A stretch of 64,000 nucleotides of DNA. Source: Ensifer sp. USDA 6670 (GTDB lineage: Bacteria > Pseudomonadota > Alphaproteobacteria > Rhizobiales > Rhizobiaceae). This document shows, piece by piece, positions 45,083 to 57,164 of the stretch. How positions within the stretch are numbered: position 1 is the stretch's first letter; each line of letters opens with the position of its first letter. Below the pieces are notes generated by a model. It worked only from the letters and a program-made list of their open reading frames with translations. It had not been told where the DNA came from and searched no databases. The DNA lies in NCBI GenBank assembly GCA_000421085.1, contig ATWE01000007.1, positions 186,001-250,000 of the forward strand, in the 5' to 3' direction. Position numbers and translations under genes: made by a program.

Positions 45083-46804
45083 CTAGTGTCGCATATGCTT
45101 GCGGTGGATTTCCCGCGATTCCTCCTCGGACAGCATCTCGTCCGGAACCCCGAAAACCTGGCCCGGCCGGATCAGATCCGGATTTTCGATCTGTCCGCGG
45201 TTGGCGAGATAGATCGTGGTGTAGCGCAGACCGGCTCCGTAGACGCGGCGCGAGATCTGCCACAGCGTATCGCCGCGGCGGATGATCACCGACGTCTTGC
45301 TTTCCTCGAGCGGTGCCTGCTCGATGGTGGCCGGCTGTTCCTTCGCCGCATCCGAAGCCGGCGCCGCCGCCTGTTCGACCGCGGCTGCCTTTGTCTCCCC
45401 CGCTGCCGAAGGCTCCGGCTGCTTCGAGGCATCGCTCGCCTGCACCGCCAAGGGCTCGGCGGACGCCACCGAGGTGCCGGCATTCTGGCGCGTCAATGCG
45501 GACCCAAATGCGGACCCAAGAGCGCCATCGACCTTCTCCACCGCCGCTGCGACGCTTGACGGGTCTTGCGGCGCAGCCTTGAGCGCGTCCAGCGCCGTTG
45601 CCGCCGCCTTGGACGCTTCAGCGGCGGCTGCCGCCAAATCGGCATCGGAGCCGTCGGCCGGCTTGAATTCGGCCAGCGACTGGAGAGCGAATTCGGTTGC
45701 CGAGCGGGCCGCGGCGAGCTGCTCCATGGAAGGCTGCTTCCCGTCGGCAAAAAGCGCTTTCAAGAGGGTAAGCGCCTTACCCGCTTCCGCCTTGAGACGG
45801 TCGAGAGCCGTCGTGGGTGCTGCAAGCGTCGAGCCGGCGATGGCGGCAACCTGTGCACCTGCCGGCCTGTCGAAGGGCACGGAGGCACGCATCGCCACCT
45901 TGCTCGCATCTTCGTTCATCATATCGGCGCGGATGATATGGCTGCCGACCGAGAGCTCGATCGAGCCGTCGACGACGAAATGTCCCTTGTCGTCGGCTTT
46001 CACCTCACCCAGCAGCTTGTCGTCCGCGTAAATTCGGACAAGGGCGCCGGACTTGGCGTTGCCTGCGACATACATCGTGCCGCCTTCGATCTCGACCGCC
46101 GTCACCTGCAGTCCGGGAATGGTTGCCGGTGAGGCGGGAGAAACGGAAGCCGGGCCGGGCTCGCCGGCCGGTACCGTGCCCGGCTCGACGGCTGCCTGCA
46201 TCGGCTTCGGCTCAGCTTCCGGCGTCGTGATCAGCCGGCTCGCCTTGCCCGCCTTGGACACCATCGCCAGCAGCTGCCCGCTCGAATTCTTAGGCACCGA
46301 AACAGTCGCAACCTCCTCCGACGTCTTGCTGTGTCCGCCTGAGCCGACGCTTCTGAGCGTCAGTTGGTGGTCGCCTGCCGAGAGCGGCTTGTCGAAGACG
46401 GCGGCGAAATCGCCGCCCGCGCCGACATCGGCGGTACCGACGACCGTGTCGCCGCTCAGGATTTCGAGCTTCGTGCCCGGCTGGGCTCTGCCCGCGACGA
46501 CCGTCGAGCCGTCCGGTTCGACGCGCAGGACGTCAAACCCCGGAACCGTCCAGTTCGCCACCGGGTCGGATGCGGCCGCATTGCTGCCGGAGGCCGCTGT
46601 CGCTTGTTGCGCTGCGTTGCCTTGCGGGGCGGACGAACCGGCATTCGTTGCCGCCACCGTTTGGCCGGACTGCTCGCCTGCGCCGGATTGGGCCACCGCC
46701 CCTTTGTCGCTGTCACGCAGATTCGGCTGAACCACAAAGATCATCAATGCGGTCGCGATTGCCAGGACGCCAAGGGCCACCCAGCTGGCCTTATTCTTAA
46801 TCAT
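45083..46804 (-). CDS. LysM-domain envelope protein with Ala-rich central region
   Basis: The protein has 573 residues from the ATG at 46804. It opens with a membrane anchor or uncleaved signal (ASWVALGVLAIATALMIFVV). Two Ig-like segments follow (about 90-165 and 215-290: GRAQPGTKLEILSGDTVVG and GNAKSGALVRIYADDKLLG), then about 200 residues of Ala/Ser/Pro-rich low complexity, and a C-terminal LysM domain (IIRRGDTLWQISRRVYGAGLRYTTIYLAN...IRPGQVFGVPD). It probably spans periplasm and binds peptidoglycan. The exact role is unknown; similar proteins are common in Rhizobiales. Confidence 0.85.
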   Translation of the reverse strand: MIKNKASWVALGVLAIATALMIFVVQPNLRDSDKGAVAQSGAGEQSGQTVAATNAGSSAPQGNAAQQATAASGSNAAASDPVANWTVPGFDVLRVEPDGSTVVAGRAQPGTKLEILSGDTVVGTADVGAGGDFAAVFDKPLSAGDHQLTLRSVGSGGHSKTSEEVATVSVPKNSSGQLLAMVSKAGKASRLITTPEAEPKPMQAAVEPGTVPAGEPGPASVSPASPATIPGLQVTAVEIEGGTMYVAGNAKSGALVRIYADDKLLGEVKADDKGHFVVDGSIELSVGSHIIRADMMNEDASKVAMRASVPFDRPAGAQVAAIAGSTLAAPTTALDRLKAEAGKALTLLKALFADGKQPSMEQLAAARSATEFALQSLAEFKPADGSDADLAAAAAEASKAAATALDALKAAPQDPSSVAAAVEKVDGALGSAFGSALTRQNAGTSVASAEPLAVQASDASKQPEPSAAGETKAAAVEQAAAPASDAAKEQPATIEQAPLEESKTSVIIRRGDTLWQISRRVYGAGLRYTTIYLANRGQIENPDLIRPGQVFGVPDEMLSEEESREIHRKHMRH

Positions 46805-47046
46805 GCCACTCTCCACAGGGCGGAGCGCCTTGATGCTCCCCGCATGCCCCACCGGCCGGCGCTGCGATGCCAGGTGCATTATAGCGCAACCGCAGCACAC
46901 TGTCCGAATTCTTCAATGTATTACTGAAATTGCTAACGTTTCTTATAGTTCTATACAAGCGCTCACTATGATTCCGAAGCTCGACAGCCGGAGATTTTTC
47001 GTCCATTTTCCTTGACCCTTGCTGCGCTGCAATCTCTGGTGGGACC

Positions 47047-47664
47047 ATGAACAAGGAAATCACGCCGATTCTATCCGTTTGCGTTTATTGCGGTTCTCAA
47101 CCCGGGCGTGACGACGCCCACATCCAGGCGGGCCGCATCCTCGGCAAATCGATCGCCGATCACGGCCTGCGCCTCGTCTATGGCGGCGGCACGCGCGGGA
47201 TAATGGGCGCCGTGGCAAGCGGTGTGCTTTCGGCCGGAGGACACGTGACCGGCATCATTCCCGAATTCCTGATGGACAAGGAAGCGACGCGTCACTCGCT
47301 GGGCCAGCTGAACGAACTGATCGTTACCGCCGACATGCATGAGCGCAAGCACAGGATGTTCGAACGCGCCGACGCCTTCGTCGCGCTTCCGGGCGGGATC
47401 GGCACGCTCGAGGAGATCGTAGAAATCATGACCTGGGCGCAGCTCGGCCGCCACAGGAAGCCGATGGTCTTCGGCAATGTCAACGGCTTCTGGGATCCGA
47501 TGCTGGAGCTGATCGACCACATGCGCGACCAGGGATTCGTTCACACGGCGCATCTCGTGCAGCCGCTGGTGATCGACCGTGCGGAAGACATCATCCCCGG
47601 CATCCTTGCCTCAGTTCGCGCAAACGGGCGCGAAGGCGAGGCCGAGATCATTTCCAAGCTCTGA
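47047..47664 (+). CDS. LOG family protein (nucleoside 5'-monophosphate phosphoribohydrolase)
   Basis: The 205-residue protein has a Rossmann-like fold with YGGGTRGIMGAVA and the family motif PGGIGTLEEIVE. LOG-family enzymes release the base from nucleoside monophosphates; plant and some bacterial members activate cytokinins. In a plant-associated genus that activity is possible, but housekeeping base release is as likely. It is divergent from the LysM gene and convergent with rarD (19-base gap). Confidence 0.9.
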   Translation: MNKEITPILSVCVYCGSQPGRDDAHIQAGRILGKSIADHGLRLVYGGGTRGIMGAVASGVLSAGGHVTGIIPEFLMDKEATRHSLGQLNELIVTADMHERKHRMFERADAFVALPGGIGTLEEIVEIMTWAQLGRHRKPMVFGNVNGFWDPMLELIDHMRDQGFVHTAHLVQPLVIDRAEDIIPGILASVRANGREGEAEIISKL

Positions 47665-47683
47665 TCTAGACTAACTCTGCCGG

Positions 47684-48625
47684 TTATTCGGCCGGACTCG
47701 GTTGAGCCGCGCGCCGCGCCCTGCTCTCCGCAAGCATCGCTCCCGAATAGATGAAGAGCGCGGCCCAGATCAGGGCGAAGGCGACGAGTTTTGCCGTTCC
47801 AAAGGGTTCGTGAAAAACGAAGACGGCGATCAGGAAGATCATCGTCGGAGCGATGTATTGCATGATCCCGATCGTCGAAAGCCGAAGCAGCTTCGCGCCA
47901 TTGGCATAGATCATCAGCGGCACGGCGGTGACGATCCCGCAGGCGAGGAGCAGCAGGACATCCGTCATGTTGGCGTCGCTGAGGAAGTGGCCCTGCCCCG
48001 TCGCCTCGAGCCAGATGACGTAGCCCGCGGCCGGGATGCTGAGCAGCAAGACTTCGAGGAAGAAGCCCTGGTTCGGCCCGACCGGGAGCGTCTTGCGGAA
48101 GAAGGCGTAGAAACCCCAGGAAAAGCACAGCCCGATCGAAACCCAGGGAAGACCGCCCGCGTCGAAGGCAAGTACGCCCACGGCGAGCGCGGCGAGGCCG
48201 ATCGCAACCATCTGCGCCGGATTTGGCCTCTCCTTCAGCAGCAGCGCACCGAGGAAGATCGAGAACAGAGGGTTGATATAGTAGCCAAGCGCCGTCTCGA
48301 TGGCCCGGCCCGCCCCGATCGCCCAGACATAGATGCCCCAGTTGACCGTGATGAGAGCAGCCGTAACCGTGGCCATCATCAGCACGCGCGGAGAACGCAG
48401 CGCGACCTTCACATCCTGCGTGCGCCCGAGCCACACGAGCACGAGGCCTGCGAGCGGCACCGACCAGACGATACGATGAGCCACGACTTCCGCCGCCGGG
48501 ATATGCGAAACCGCCTTCATGAAGAAAGGCAGGAAGCCCCATAGCAGATAGGCTGCCAGCGCGAAGGCGAAACCTTTCGCGGAATCGACATTCTCTGCGG
48601 GCAAGTTCGCGTTTTGCTCGGCCAT
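47684..48625 (-). CDS. rarD: EamA-family transporter RarD
   Basis: From the ATG at 48625 the protein has 313 residues and ten predicted spans in two EamA repeats; the start region KGFAFALAAYLLWGFLPFFMK is typical of RarD. Substrates are unproven; the family is linked to chloramphenicol sensitivity in Pseudomonas. It follows cimA with about 170 bases between. Confidence 0.88.
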   Translation of the reverse strand: MAEQNANLPAENVDSAKGFAFALAAYLLWGFLPFFMKAVSHIPAAEVVAHRIVWSVPLAGLVLVWLGRTQDVKVALRSPRVLMMATVTAALITVNWGIYVWAIGAGRAIETALGYYINPLFSIFLGALLLKERPNPAQMVAIGLAALAVGVLAFDAGGLPWVSIGLCFSWGFYAFFRKTLPVGPNQGFFLEVLLLSIPAAGYVIWLEATGQGHFLSDANMTDVLLLLACGIVTAVPLMIYANGAKLLRLSTIGIMQYIAPTMIFLIAVFVFHEPFGTAKLVAFALIWAALFIYSGAMLAESRARRAAQPSPAE

Positions 48626-48797
48626 GACTTTGATCCTGAATTCCACCGGAGCCGAGCGGGAAGCGCTCCGGTCGCAATCGACGGCCAACCCTCTCGGGAG
48701 CAATTGCCGTCAGTTCTCCTGCGTCCTACTCCAACCGAAAGTGATGCACCAATTCATTTCCGTGAACCGATGGATGAACTGCGCTTATTCTCCCGAT

Positions 48798-50414
<1,617 letters not shown>

Positions 50415-50467
50415 GTCTCGATTCCAACGTACAGATCACTAGTCGATTGCGGGTCTTTCCACCCGCC

Positions 50468-51923
<1,456 letters not shown>

Positions 51924-51927
<4 letters not shown>

Positions 51928-52403
51928 GGAGCCCAGACTCCGCCCGGAGCCCACTGCTCCGTCTCATGGTCCGGATGCTGAAACGAGATGATCTGCTCCT
52001 GCCGCCCGTAATAGTCGGGATCGTCGTGAACCGGCTGCTCGAAGATCGATTCGACCCAGGGAATACGGGACTGGTAATTGACCTGGATTTTCGGCGCGAG
52101 ATCGGAGCGGTCGTCGAAAGCACCTATGGCGATTTCGAGACCGCCGGGATGCCGATAGGTCAGCGGTGTGCCGCATTTCGGGCAGAAGCCGCGATCGATA
52201 TTGACCGATGACTGGAAATAGCTCGGTTCGTCACGGGTCCACTCGACCCCGTCCTTCGGCGCCGTCACCAAGGCGGAGAAGAAAGAGCCGAACTGTTTCT
52301 GGCACATGCGGCAATGGCAGATCGAGGGGCGCCCGAGCTCTCCGTGGATGCGGAAGCGAACGGCCCCGCACTGGCAGCCTCCAGTCCTGACGGCATTGTT
52401 CAT
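51924..52403 (-). CDS. GFA family zinc protein, second of three
   Basis: The 159-residue protein repeats the GFA motifs GGCQCGAVRF, CHCRMCQKQFGS and GFCPKCGTPLTYR. The ATG at 52403 overlaps the stop of the first copy, and its stop overlaps the start of the third. A conserved C-terminal signature QHPDHETEQW is shared with the first copy (QHPDHDTETW). AAGAGG lies next to the ATG. The substrate is not known. Confidence 0.88.
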
Positions 52404-52882
52404 CCTCTTTCCTCCGTTGGCCAGGTTTCGGTGTCGTGGTCGGGGTGCTGATAGGAAACGAGATCGGCCAGAAACGAGACTGCCTCGGCGTCTGCCATGG
52501 TCTCTTCGCCGGGCAGCTCGGATATATGATCGACGTAGGGCAGTTTCCCTTCGACGCCCCATTGGATGGTCGGCATGATGCCTTCGGGCCTGTCGAAAGC
52601 AGCGATCGCAAGCGCCATGCCGTCCGGCGCCTCGTAGGTCAGCGGCGTTCCGCAGTCGCCGCAGAAACCGCGCCAGACCACGTTCGAAGACCGGAAGCGT
52701 TTGCGCTCACCCCGGGTCCATACGAGCTCCGCGCCGCGTACGGAAACGAGCGGCAGGTAGAAATTGCCGCTCGCCTTCTGGCACATGCGGCAATGGCAGA
52801 CGGAAGCGTCGCCGAGTTTGCCCTCGACGCGGAAACGGACCGCACCACATTGGCATCCGCCCGTATGGATCTCGTCAGCCAT
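52400..52882 (-). CDS. GFA family zinc protein, first of three
   Basis: The 160-residue protein opens MADEIHTGGCQCGAVRFRVEG with later CHCRMCQKASGN and GFCGDCGTPLTYE, giving the full set of zinc cysteines. The start is placed at 52882, where similarity to the other two copies begins. It follows cysS by 53 bases on the same strand and leads the overlapping GFA-GFA-GFA-pip series. Confidence 0.88.
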   Translation of the reverse strand: MADEIHTGGCQCGAVRFRVEGKLGDASVCHCRMCQKASGNFYLPLVSVRGAELVWTRGERKRFRSSNVVWRGFCGDCGTPLTYEAPDGMALAIAAFDRPEGIMPTIQWGVEGKLPYVDHISELPGEETMADAEAVSFLADLVSYQHPDHDTETWPTEERG

Positions 52883-52935
52883 ATCGCCCTCCTCTTTCCT
52901 CCGGTTCCGTGCCCGCAGCGCCATCATCCTTAAGG

Positions 52936-54336
52936 CTAGACCTGAGACCGCTTCACTTCCCAGGTGGTCACTCTTTCGCCGGTCTCGGGATCCTTGCCGT
53001 CCTTGAGCTGGATGCCTCTCGCCAGGAGATCGGCACGGATGCCGTCGGCCTCCGCATAGTTTTTGGCCTTCAGAAGCTCCAGGCGCTCACGTACACGGCC
53101 ATCGATCTCGTGAACGACCGCCTCGTCGAGTTCGACCTCCTTCGGCACCACGCCGAGAAGCGCCGCGCTCGCGGCGAAGGCCCCGAGATGGCGCGAGTCG
53201 GCGGAAGCCTTTTGCGCCAGCGCATGCAGCGCCTGAATGGCCGCCACGGTGTTGAGGTCGTCCGCGAGGGCAGTGACGACGGCCGGATCCGCCTCACCTG
53301 CAGCGTCGCCGTAGACAGGCCATTTCGACAGCAGATGCTCGGCCTCTTCCAAACGCTTGATCGAGAAGTCGATCGGTTCGCGGTAGTGGGTCATCAGCAT
53401 CGCCAGCCGAAGCACCTCGCCCGGCCATTTGCGGCCCGCGAATTTTTCGGTGTGAAGAAGCTCGTAGATGGTGATGAAATTGCCCTCGGACTTCGACATC
53501 TTGCGGCCTTCGACCTGCAGGAAGCCGTTGTGCATCCAGACATTCGCCATGGCCTTCGTGCCGTGGGCGCAGCGCGACTGGGCGAGCTCGTTTTCGTGGT
53601 GCGGGAAGATCAGGTCGATGCCGCCGCCGTGGATGTCGAAGACGTCTCCGAGATAGCGCCCGCTCATCGCCGAGCATTCGATGTGCCAGCCGGGCCGCCC
53701 GCGACCCCAGGGGCTATCCCAGCCCGGCTCGTGCTCGGCCGAGAGCTTCCAGAGCACGAAATCGCCCGGGTTCTTCTTGTGCGCCTCGACGGCGACGCGG
53801 GCACCGGCCTGCTGCTCGTCGAGATTGCGCTTGGAGAGCTGGCCGTAATCGTCCATCGACCGTGTATCGAAGAGCACCTCCCCCTCGGCCTCGTAGGCAT
53901 GGTCCTTGGCGATCAGCTTTTCGATGATCTCGATCATCCCGGCGATGTTTTCGGTCGCGCGAGGTTGCACGGTGGGATCGAGGCAGCCGAGCACCGCCGC
54001 ATCTTCGAGGAACTGCGTCTCGGTTTTCTCGGTCACATGCCGGATCGCCTCGTTCAGCGGCAGCCCGGGATAGTCGCGCAATGCCCGCGCGTTGATCTTG
54101 TCGTCCACATCGGTGATGTTGCGCGCATAGGTCACGTGGTCCGCGCCATAGACGTGACGAAGCAGTCGGAACAGGACGTCGAAGACGATGATCGGCCGCG
54201 CATTGCCGATATGGGCATAGTCGTAGACCGTCGGGCCGCAGACATACATGCGGACATTTCGAGGATCGATCGGCCGGAATTCGGCCTTTTCCCGCGTCAG
54301 CGTGTTGTACAGCTTCAGTATCGGCATTCCGTCCAT
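52936..54336 (-). CDS. cysS: Cysteinyl-tRNA synthetase
   Basis: The 466-residue class I synthetase has the zinc cysteine and HIGH-type motif in [16 protein letters not shown], the ERGG-like [13 protein letters not shown] zinc segment and the KMSKS motif in [11 protein letters not shown]. It charges tRNA-Cys. The ATG at 54336 has GGAG 7 bases upstream; ATG 54327 is an alternative. The GFA genes lie downstream on the same strand. Confidence 0.95.
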   Translation of the reverse strand: MDGMPILKLYNTLTREKAEFRPIDPRNVRMYVCGPTVYDYAHIGNARPIIVFDVLFRLLRHVYGADHVTYARNITDVDDKINARALRDYPGLPLNEAIRHVTEKTETQFLEDAAVLGCLDPTVQPRATENIAGMIEIIEKLIAKDHAYEAEGEVLFDTRSMDDYGQLSKRNLDEQQAGARVAVEAHKKNPGDFVLWKLSAEHEPGWDSPWGRGRPGWHIECSAMSGRYLGDVFDIHGGGIDLIFPHHENELAQSRCAHGTKAMANVWMHNGFLQVEGRKMSKSEGNFITIYELLHTEKFAGRKWPGEVLRLAMLMTHYREPIDFSIKRLEEAEHLLSKWPVYGDAAGEADPAVVTALADDLNTVAAIQALHALAQKASADSRHLGAFAASAALLGVVPKEVELDEAVVHEIDGRVRERLELLKAKNYAEADGIRADLLARGIQLKDGKDPETGERVTTWEVKRSQV

Positions 54337-54748
54337 CCCAGATCTCCAAGTCTGCATGCAGCCGTCGCATATAATCGCCGGGTGGCCCCGCGCGTTTGTC
54401 ATCTTGGATTTATGGAGACGAAAACGGCCAGGCCAGCGGATCGCTAGCGAATAATCTTCCGGCAGATTATGCAGATAACCGTTTTCATGGCGACCCTTAT
54501 CGCGCGTCGCCCGGCGCCGGTCAAGTGGCGAGCCACATGCAAGCGAAAGTCGTCATTCTGCAACCATGACGACCATGGATTTGTCACGATTCGGCTGTTT
54601 GGAAATCGTCAGATGGGAAGGAGATTCGCGAATGCGGCCGGACACTGCATCACGTCCTGTTTCCCGAGGAACAACAGGGACATGGTTTTCGTTGAAAATT
54701 CACGAGGGCTAATGTTCCCAATAGGGAAAACACCAAGGAAGACATGCA
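54337..54748. other. Region between cysS and a small ORF
   Basis: No conserved gene is seen in these 412 bases. One perfect dyad, ATAATCT-6 bases-AGATTAT (54451-54470), lies about 115 bases upstream of cysS and could be an operator. The rest shows nothing I can support. Confidence 0.4.
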
Positions 54749-54898
54749 ATGAAGGCCGCCAAAATTGCCGAACGCAACCCGCCGCCATCCGATCTGCTGA
54801 CGAAATACCGCCCACTTGGACTGAAGGCCGTCCTCGCAGCCGCGCTGCAAGTCAGGGCGAAACCGGCTGACAAGAAGATCGCGAAGCGTTCGGCGTAG
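54749..54898 (+). CDS. Small basic protein, 49 residues, unknown function
   Basis: An ATG preceded by AAGGAAG at 7-8 bases opens a 49-residue frame: MKAAKIAERNPPPSDLLTKY, then RPLGLKAVLAAALQVRAKP and a Lys/Arg-rich end. A short amphipathic helix (LKAVLAAALQV) is flanked by basic segments. I believe related short proteins occur in other rhizobia but cannot name a family. It stands alone, followed by a repeat that may terminate it. Confidence 0.6.
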   Translation: MKAAKIAERNPPPSDLLTKYRPLGLKAVLAAALQVRAKPADKKIAKRSA

Positions 54899-54915
54899 TT
54901 CTGATCCCGGGCAAC

Positions 54916-54982
54916 CCCTCATGCCGCTGCCGCGACCTTCTCCCGTTCTGACGGAGAAGGTGGCCGGCAGGCGGAATGAGGG
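54916..54982. repeat. CCCTCAT...ATGAGGG repeat between convergent genes
   Basis: The arms CCCTCAT (54916-54922) and ATGAGGG (54976-54982) enclose a stem CCTTCTCCCG/CGGAGAAGG near the centre, plus CCGCTGCCG/CGGCAGGCGG. It is the most complete member of this family in the window and ends 11 bases from the SRAP gene stop, fitting a two-way terminator. Confidence 0.7.
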
Positions 54983-54993
54983 CTGCCCTTGGC

Positions 54994-55764
54994 TCAAAAC
55001 AGCGACATCTGTCCGCCATCATCCCGATCGTCAGAGCGCCCCCTCTTCGGGACCGGCACTACGGGCGTGACCTCGTCCTGAAGCTCAGGGCCGGTGTTGT
55101 CGACCTTGTTGACCTTGTCCGAAACGGGGATTGCTTCGAAATAATCCTCCGCCGCCGGCACCATGAGGTCGGCCACTTCGCGCGGTTCCTGGCTCTTGCA
55201 GTCGAGCCAGCGGGAAAAATCTTCGGGCTGGATCACGACCGGCATGCGGTCATGGATGTGACTGACGACGCGGTTCGCATCGGTCGTGAGGATCGCCGCG
55301 GTGTCGACCTCCGAACCGTCGGCGGAAGACCATGTCTCCATGAGCCCGGCAAAGGCCACGATCCCGCCCCTCTTCGGCCGGACCCAAAAGGCTTGCCGGG
55401 CCTCCCCGCTGCCCTTGACGGGGCGGCGCCATTCGTAGAAACCGGACGCCGGCACCAGCACGCGGCGATGACGCATTGCGGCGCGGAAGGCGGCCTTGCC
55501 GATCGCGGTTTCGGCCCGAGCGTTGATGAGCAGCGGAAACTTGCGCGGGTCCTTGACCCAGCCTGGCGTGAAGCCCCAACGGACGAGCACCGCCTTGCGC
55601 TCCGGCAGGTTGCTGCCCGGTTCTGGCCGATCGGAGGCCACGATCACGATTATGGGCTGCGTCGGCGCGATGTTGAAGCGCGCAGGAAAGCCCTCCGCTT
55701 CAAGCAGACCAAACAGTTCCAGCAATTCCTCCGGCGTGGCCGTAAGCGCAAAACGTCCGCACAT
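54994..55764 (-). CDS. SRAP domain protein (YedK/HMCES family)
   Basis: From the ATG at 55764 the protein has 256 residues beginning MCGRFALTATPEELLELF. Cys2, exposed after Met removal, is the residue that crosslinks to abasic DNA sites; the supporting Asn (FNIAPTQP), Glu (SGFYEWRR) and His (SHIHDRMPVV) are present. It shields abasic sites in single-stranded DNA. The extension to 55860 lacks family sequence and would bury Cys2. It is divergent from a Nudix gene with only 58 bases between starts. Confidence 0.92.
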   Translation of the reverse strand: MCGRFALTATPEELLELFGLLEAEGFPARFNIAPTQPIIVIVASDRPEPGSNLPERKAVLVRWGFTPGWVKDPRKFPLLINARAETAIGKAAFRAAMRHRRVLVPASGFYEWRRPVKGSGEARQAFWVRPKRGGIVAFAGLMETWSSADGSEVDTAAILTTDANRVVSHIHDRMPVVIQPEDFSRWLDCKSQEPREVADLMVPAAEDYFEAIPVSDKVNKVDNTGPELQDEVTPVVPVPKRGRSDDRDDGGQMSLF

Positions 55765-55822
55765 GACATCGATGTGGCACTTCACGTAATATGGGTCAAC
55801 GACCGAGGTGATTTTCGATTCC

Positions 55823-56287
55823 ATGATGACCAAACAACCCGAGCACGCCTCCTCCGCCATTCTCGAACGGAACGGCCGCTATCTTCTTGTCCGGCGAGCC
55901 AATCCGCCGTCGGCCGACATGTACGCTTTTCCCGGCGGCAGGGCGGAGCCCGGGGAGACGCCTGCGCAAACGGCATTGCGCGAACTCGCCGAGGAAACCG
56001 GCATCAGCGCCCGCGATCCCGTGCTCTTCGAAATCTATGACCTGCCAGGGATTGGCCCGCAGGAGCGTCACTTCCTGCTCTCGGTCTTCACCGTCCAAGC
56101 CGATCCTGATTTGGTCGCGATCGCCTGCGATGATGCCGCCGGCGTTGGCTGGTTCACACCGGAGGAGATCTTCACCTTGCCCATTCCGGAAAGCGTGCGC
56201 GACTGCGTGAAGAAGCTGGCGGCCGGCGGGCAAAGGCGTATTCCTGGGGCAGCGACGGGCGTCAGTTCGGATTTGAGGGGCGCATGA
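55823..56287 (+). CDS. Nudix hydrolase
   Basis: The protein has 154 residues from the ATG at 55823 (GTG at 55808 and ATG at 55826 are alternatives; no site decides). The Nudix box GRAEPGETPAQTALRELAEETGI is complete, so hydrolytic activity is expected, on nucleoside diphosphate compounds of unknown kind. Its stop overlaps the next start (ATGA), tying it to the TIGR02301 gene. Confidence 0.88.
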   Translation: MMTKQPEHASSAILERNGRYLLVRRANPPSADMYAFPGGRAEPGETPAQTALRELAEETGISARDPVLFEIYDLPGIGPQERHFLLSVFTVQADPDLVAIACDDAAGVGWFTPEEIFTLPIPESVRDCVKKLAAGGQRRIPGAATGVSSDLRGA

Positions 56288-56721
56288 CCGAAAAGCGGCT
56301 CCCGTTCGGACTGTTGCTGACAGGCATCCTCCTCGCGACCGCCGCGGGCGCGCCGGCTCAGGAAAAGCAGCCTGCCCCGCAGACCACCGCCCCCTCCCCG
56401 GCGCAGGAGGAAAAGCCGACCCCTTACGACCAGCGGTTGATACGCCTCGCCGAAATTCTCGGCTCGGTGCATTATCTTCGCAATCTCTGCCTCGACCAGG
56501 CCGAGGACGGCTGGCGCCGCTCCACGCAGGAACTGATCGACAAGGAGGCGGCAGGAGAGCCGAAAAGGCGCGAGCGCATAACCGCCGCTTTCAACCGGGG
56601 CTATCGGACCTTCGCCTCGGTCTACACCAAGTGTACGGAGCCCGCGACCCTCGCGGAAGAACGCTACCGTGCCGAAGGTGCAACACTCGCTTCGGAAATC
56701 GTCGCTCGCTTTGGAAATTAG
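56284..56721 (+). CDS. TIGR02301 family exported protein
   Basis: The 145-residue protein has a signal peptide (LPFGLLLTGILLATAAGAPAQ), a Pro/Gln-rich linker and a conserved domain with RLAEILGSVHYLRNLCLDQAEDGWR and FNRGYRTFASVYTKCTEPA; its two cysteines may pair. This family is found in alphaproteobacteria with no known function. It is likely periplasmic and translated together with the Nudix gene. Confidence 0.8.
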   Translation: MTEKRLPFGLLLTGILLATAAGAPAQEKQPAPQTTAPSPAQEEKPTPYDQRLIRLAEILGSVHYLRNLCLDQAEDGWRRSTQELIDKEAAGEPKRRERITAAFNRGYRTFASVYTKCTEPATLAEERYRAEGATLASEIVARFGN

Positions 56722-56879
56722 GCAGATATTAACCTCTTTTTCCCTGACCCCGTGTCGTTTCGGGAAAAGGCTGCTAAGTTTGTTAAGAGAGTGATAAGAA
56801 GTAGCCGGCCTGTCTGCCCGTTCAGTTGCGGTTCAGCGGATGGGCGTTAGGTTAGCCACGTGCACGTAATGGAAGCCGC

Positions 56880-57149
56880 ATGGAACGAATGATGGAACCA
56901 AGCCTGACAGACATCGACGACATGATCGTCCACGAGAAGATGCAGGCGGCGCTCGAGCACCAGAACGAGGCTTGGGCGGATGGCATGGCCGACGGCATCG
57001 AGCCCGAAATCATCGCCGATGCGGCGATTGCGCTGGCGATGCGCGAAACCGTCCGGCTTCATGGCGAAGAAGGTGCCGAGGCAATGCTCAATTCGCTTCG
57101 CGAGCGCATGCTCGCCGGAGAATTCTCGCCAGAGCGGACGATTCAGTAA
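56880..57149 (+). CDS. Small acidic helical protein, unknown function
   Basis: The 89-residue protein (MERMMEPSLTDIDDMIVHEK...) is mostly helical and acidic, with no signal peptide or membrane span. GGAAG lies 4 bases before the ATG. I do not recognise the family. It sits between two exported proteins, with a 15-base gap to the next gene, so those two are probably co-transcribed. Confidence 0.65.
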   Translation: MERMMEPSLTDIDDMIVHEKMQAALEHQNEAWADGMADGIEPEIIADAAIALAMRETVRLHGEEGAEAMLNSLRERMLAGEFSPERTIQ

Positions 57150-57164
57150 CATCAGGACTGCCCG

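Noticed and set aside
45400..45720. Low-complexity GCC-rich stretch as a possible repeat element
   Set aside because: It is in frame within the LysM gene and codes for its Ala-rich linker.
47010..47040. CTTGAC at 47012 as a -35 box for the LOG-family gene
   Set aside because: The matching -10 position (CTCTGG) is poor and would leave almost no leader, so I do not list a promoter.
52909..54447. A 512-codon plus-strand frame opposite cysS
   Set aside because: cysS on the minus strand has all class I synthetase motifs; the antisense frame has none.
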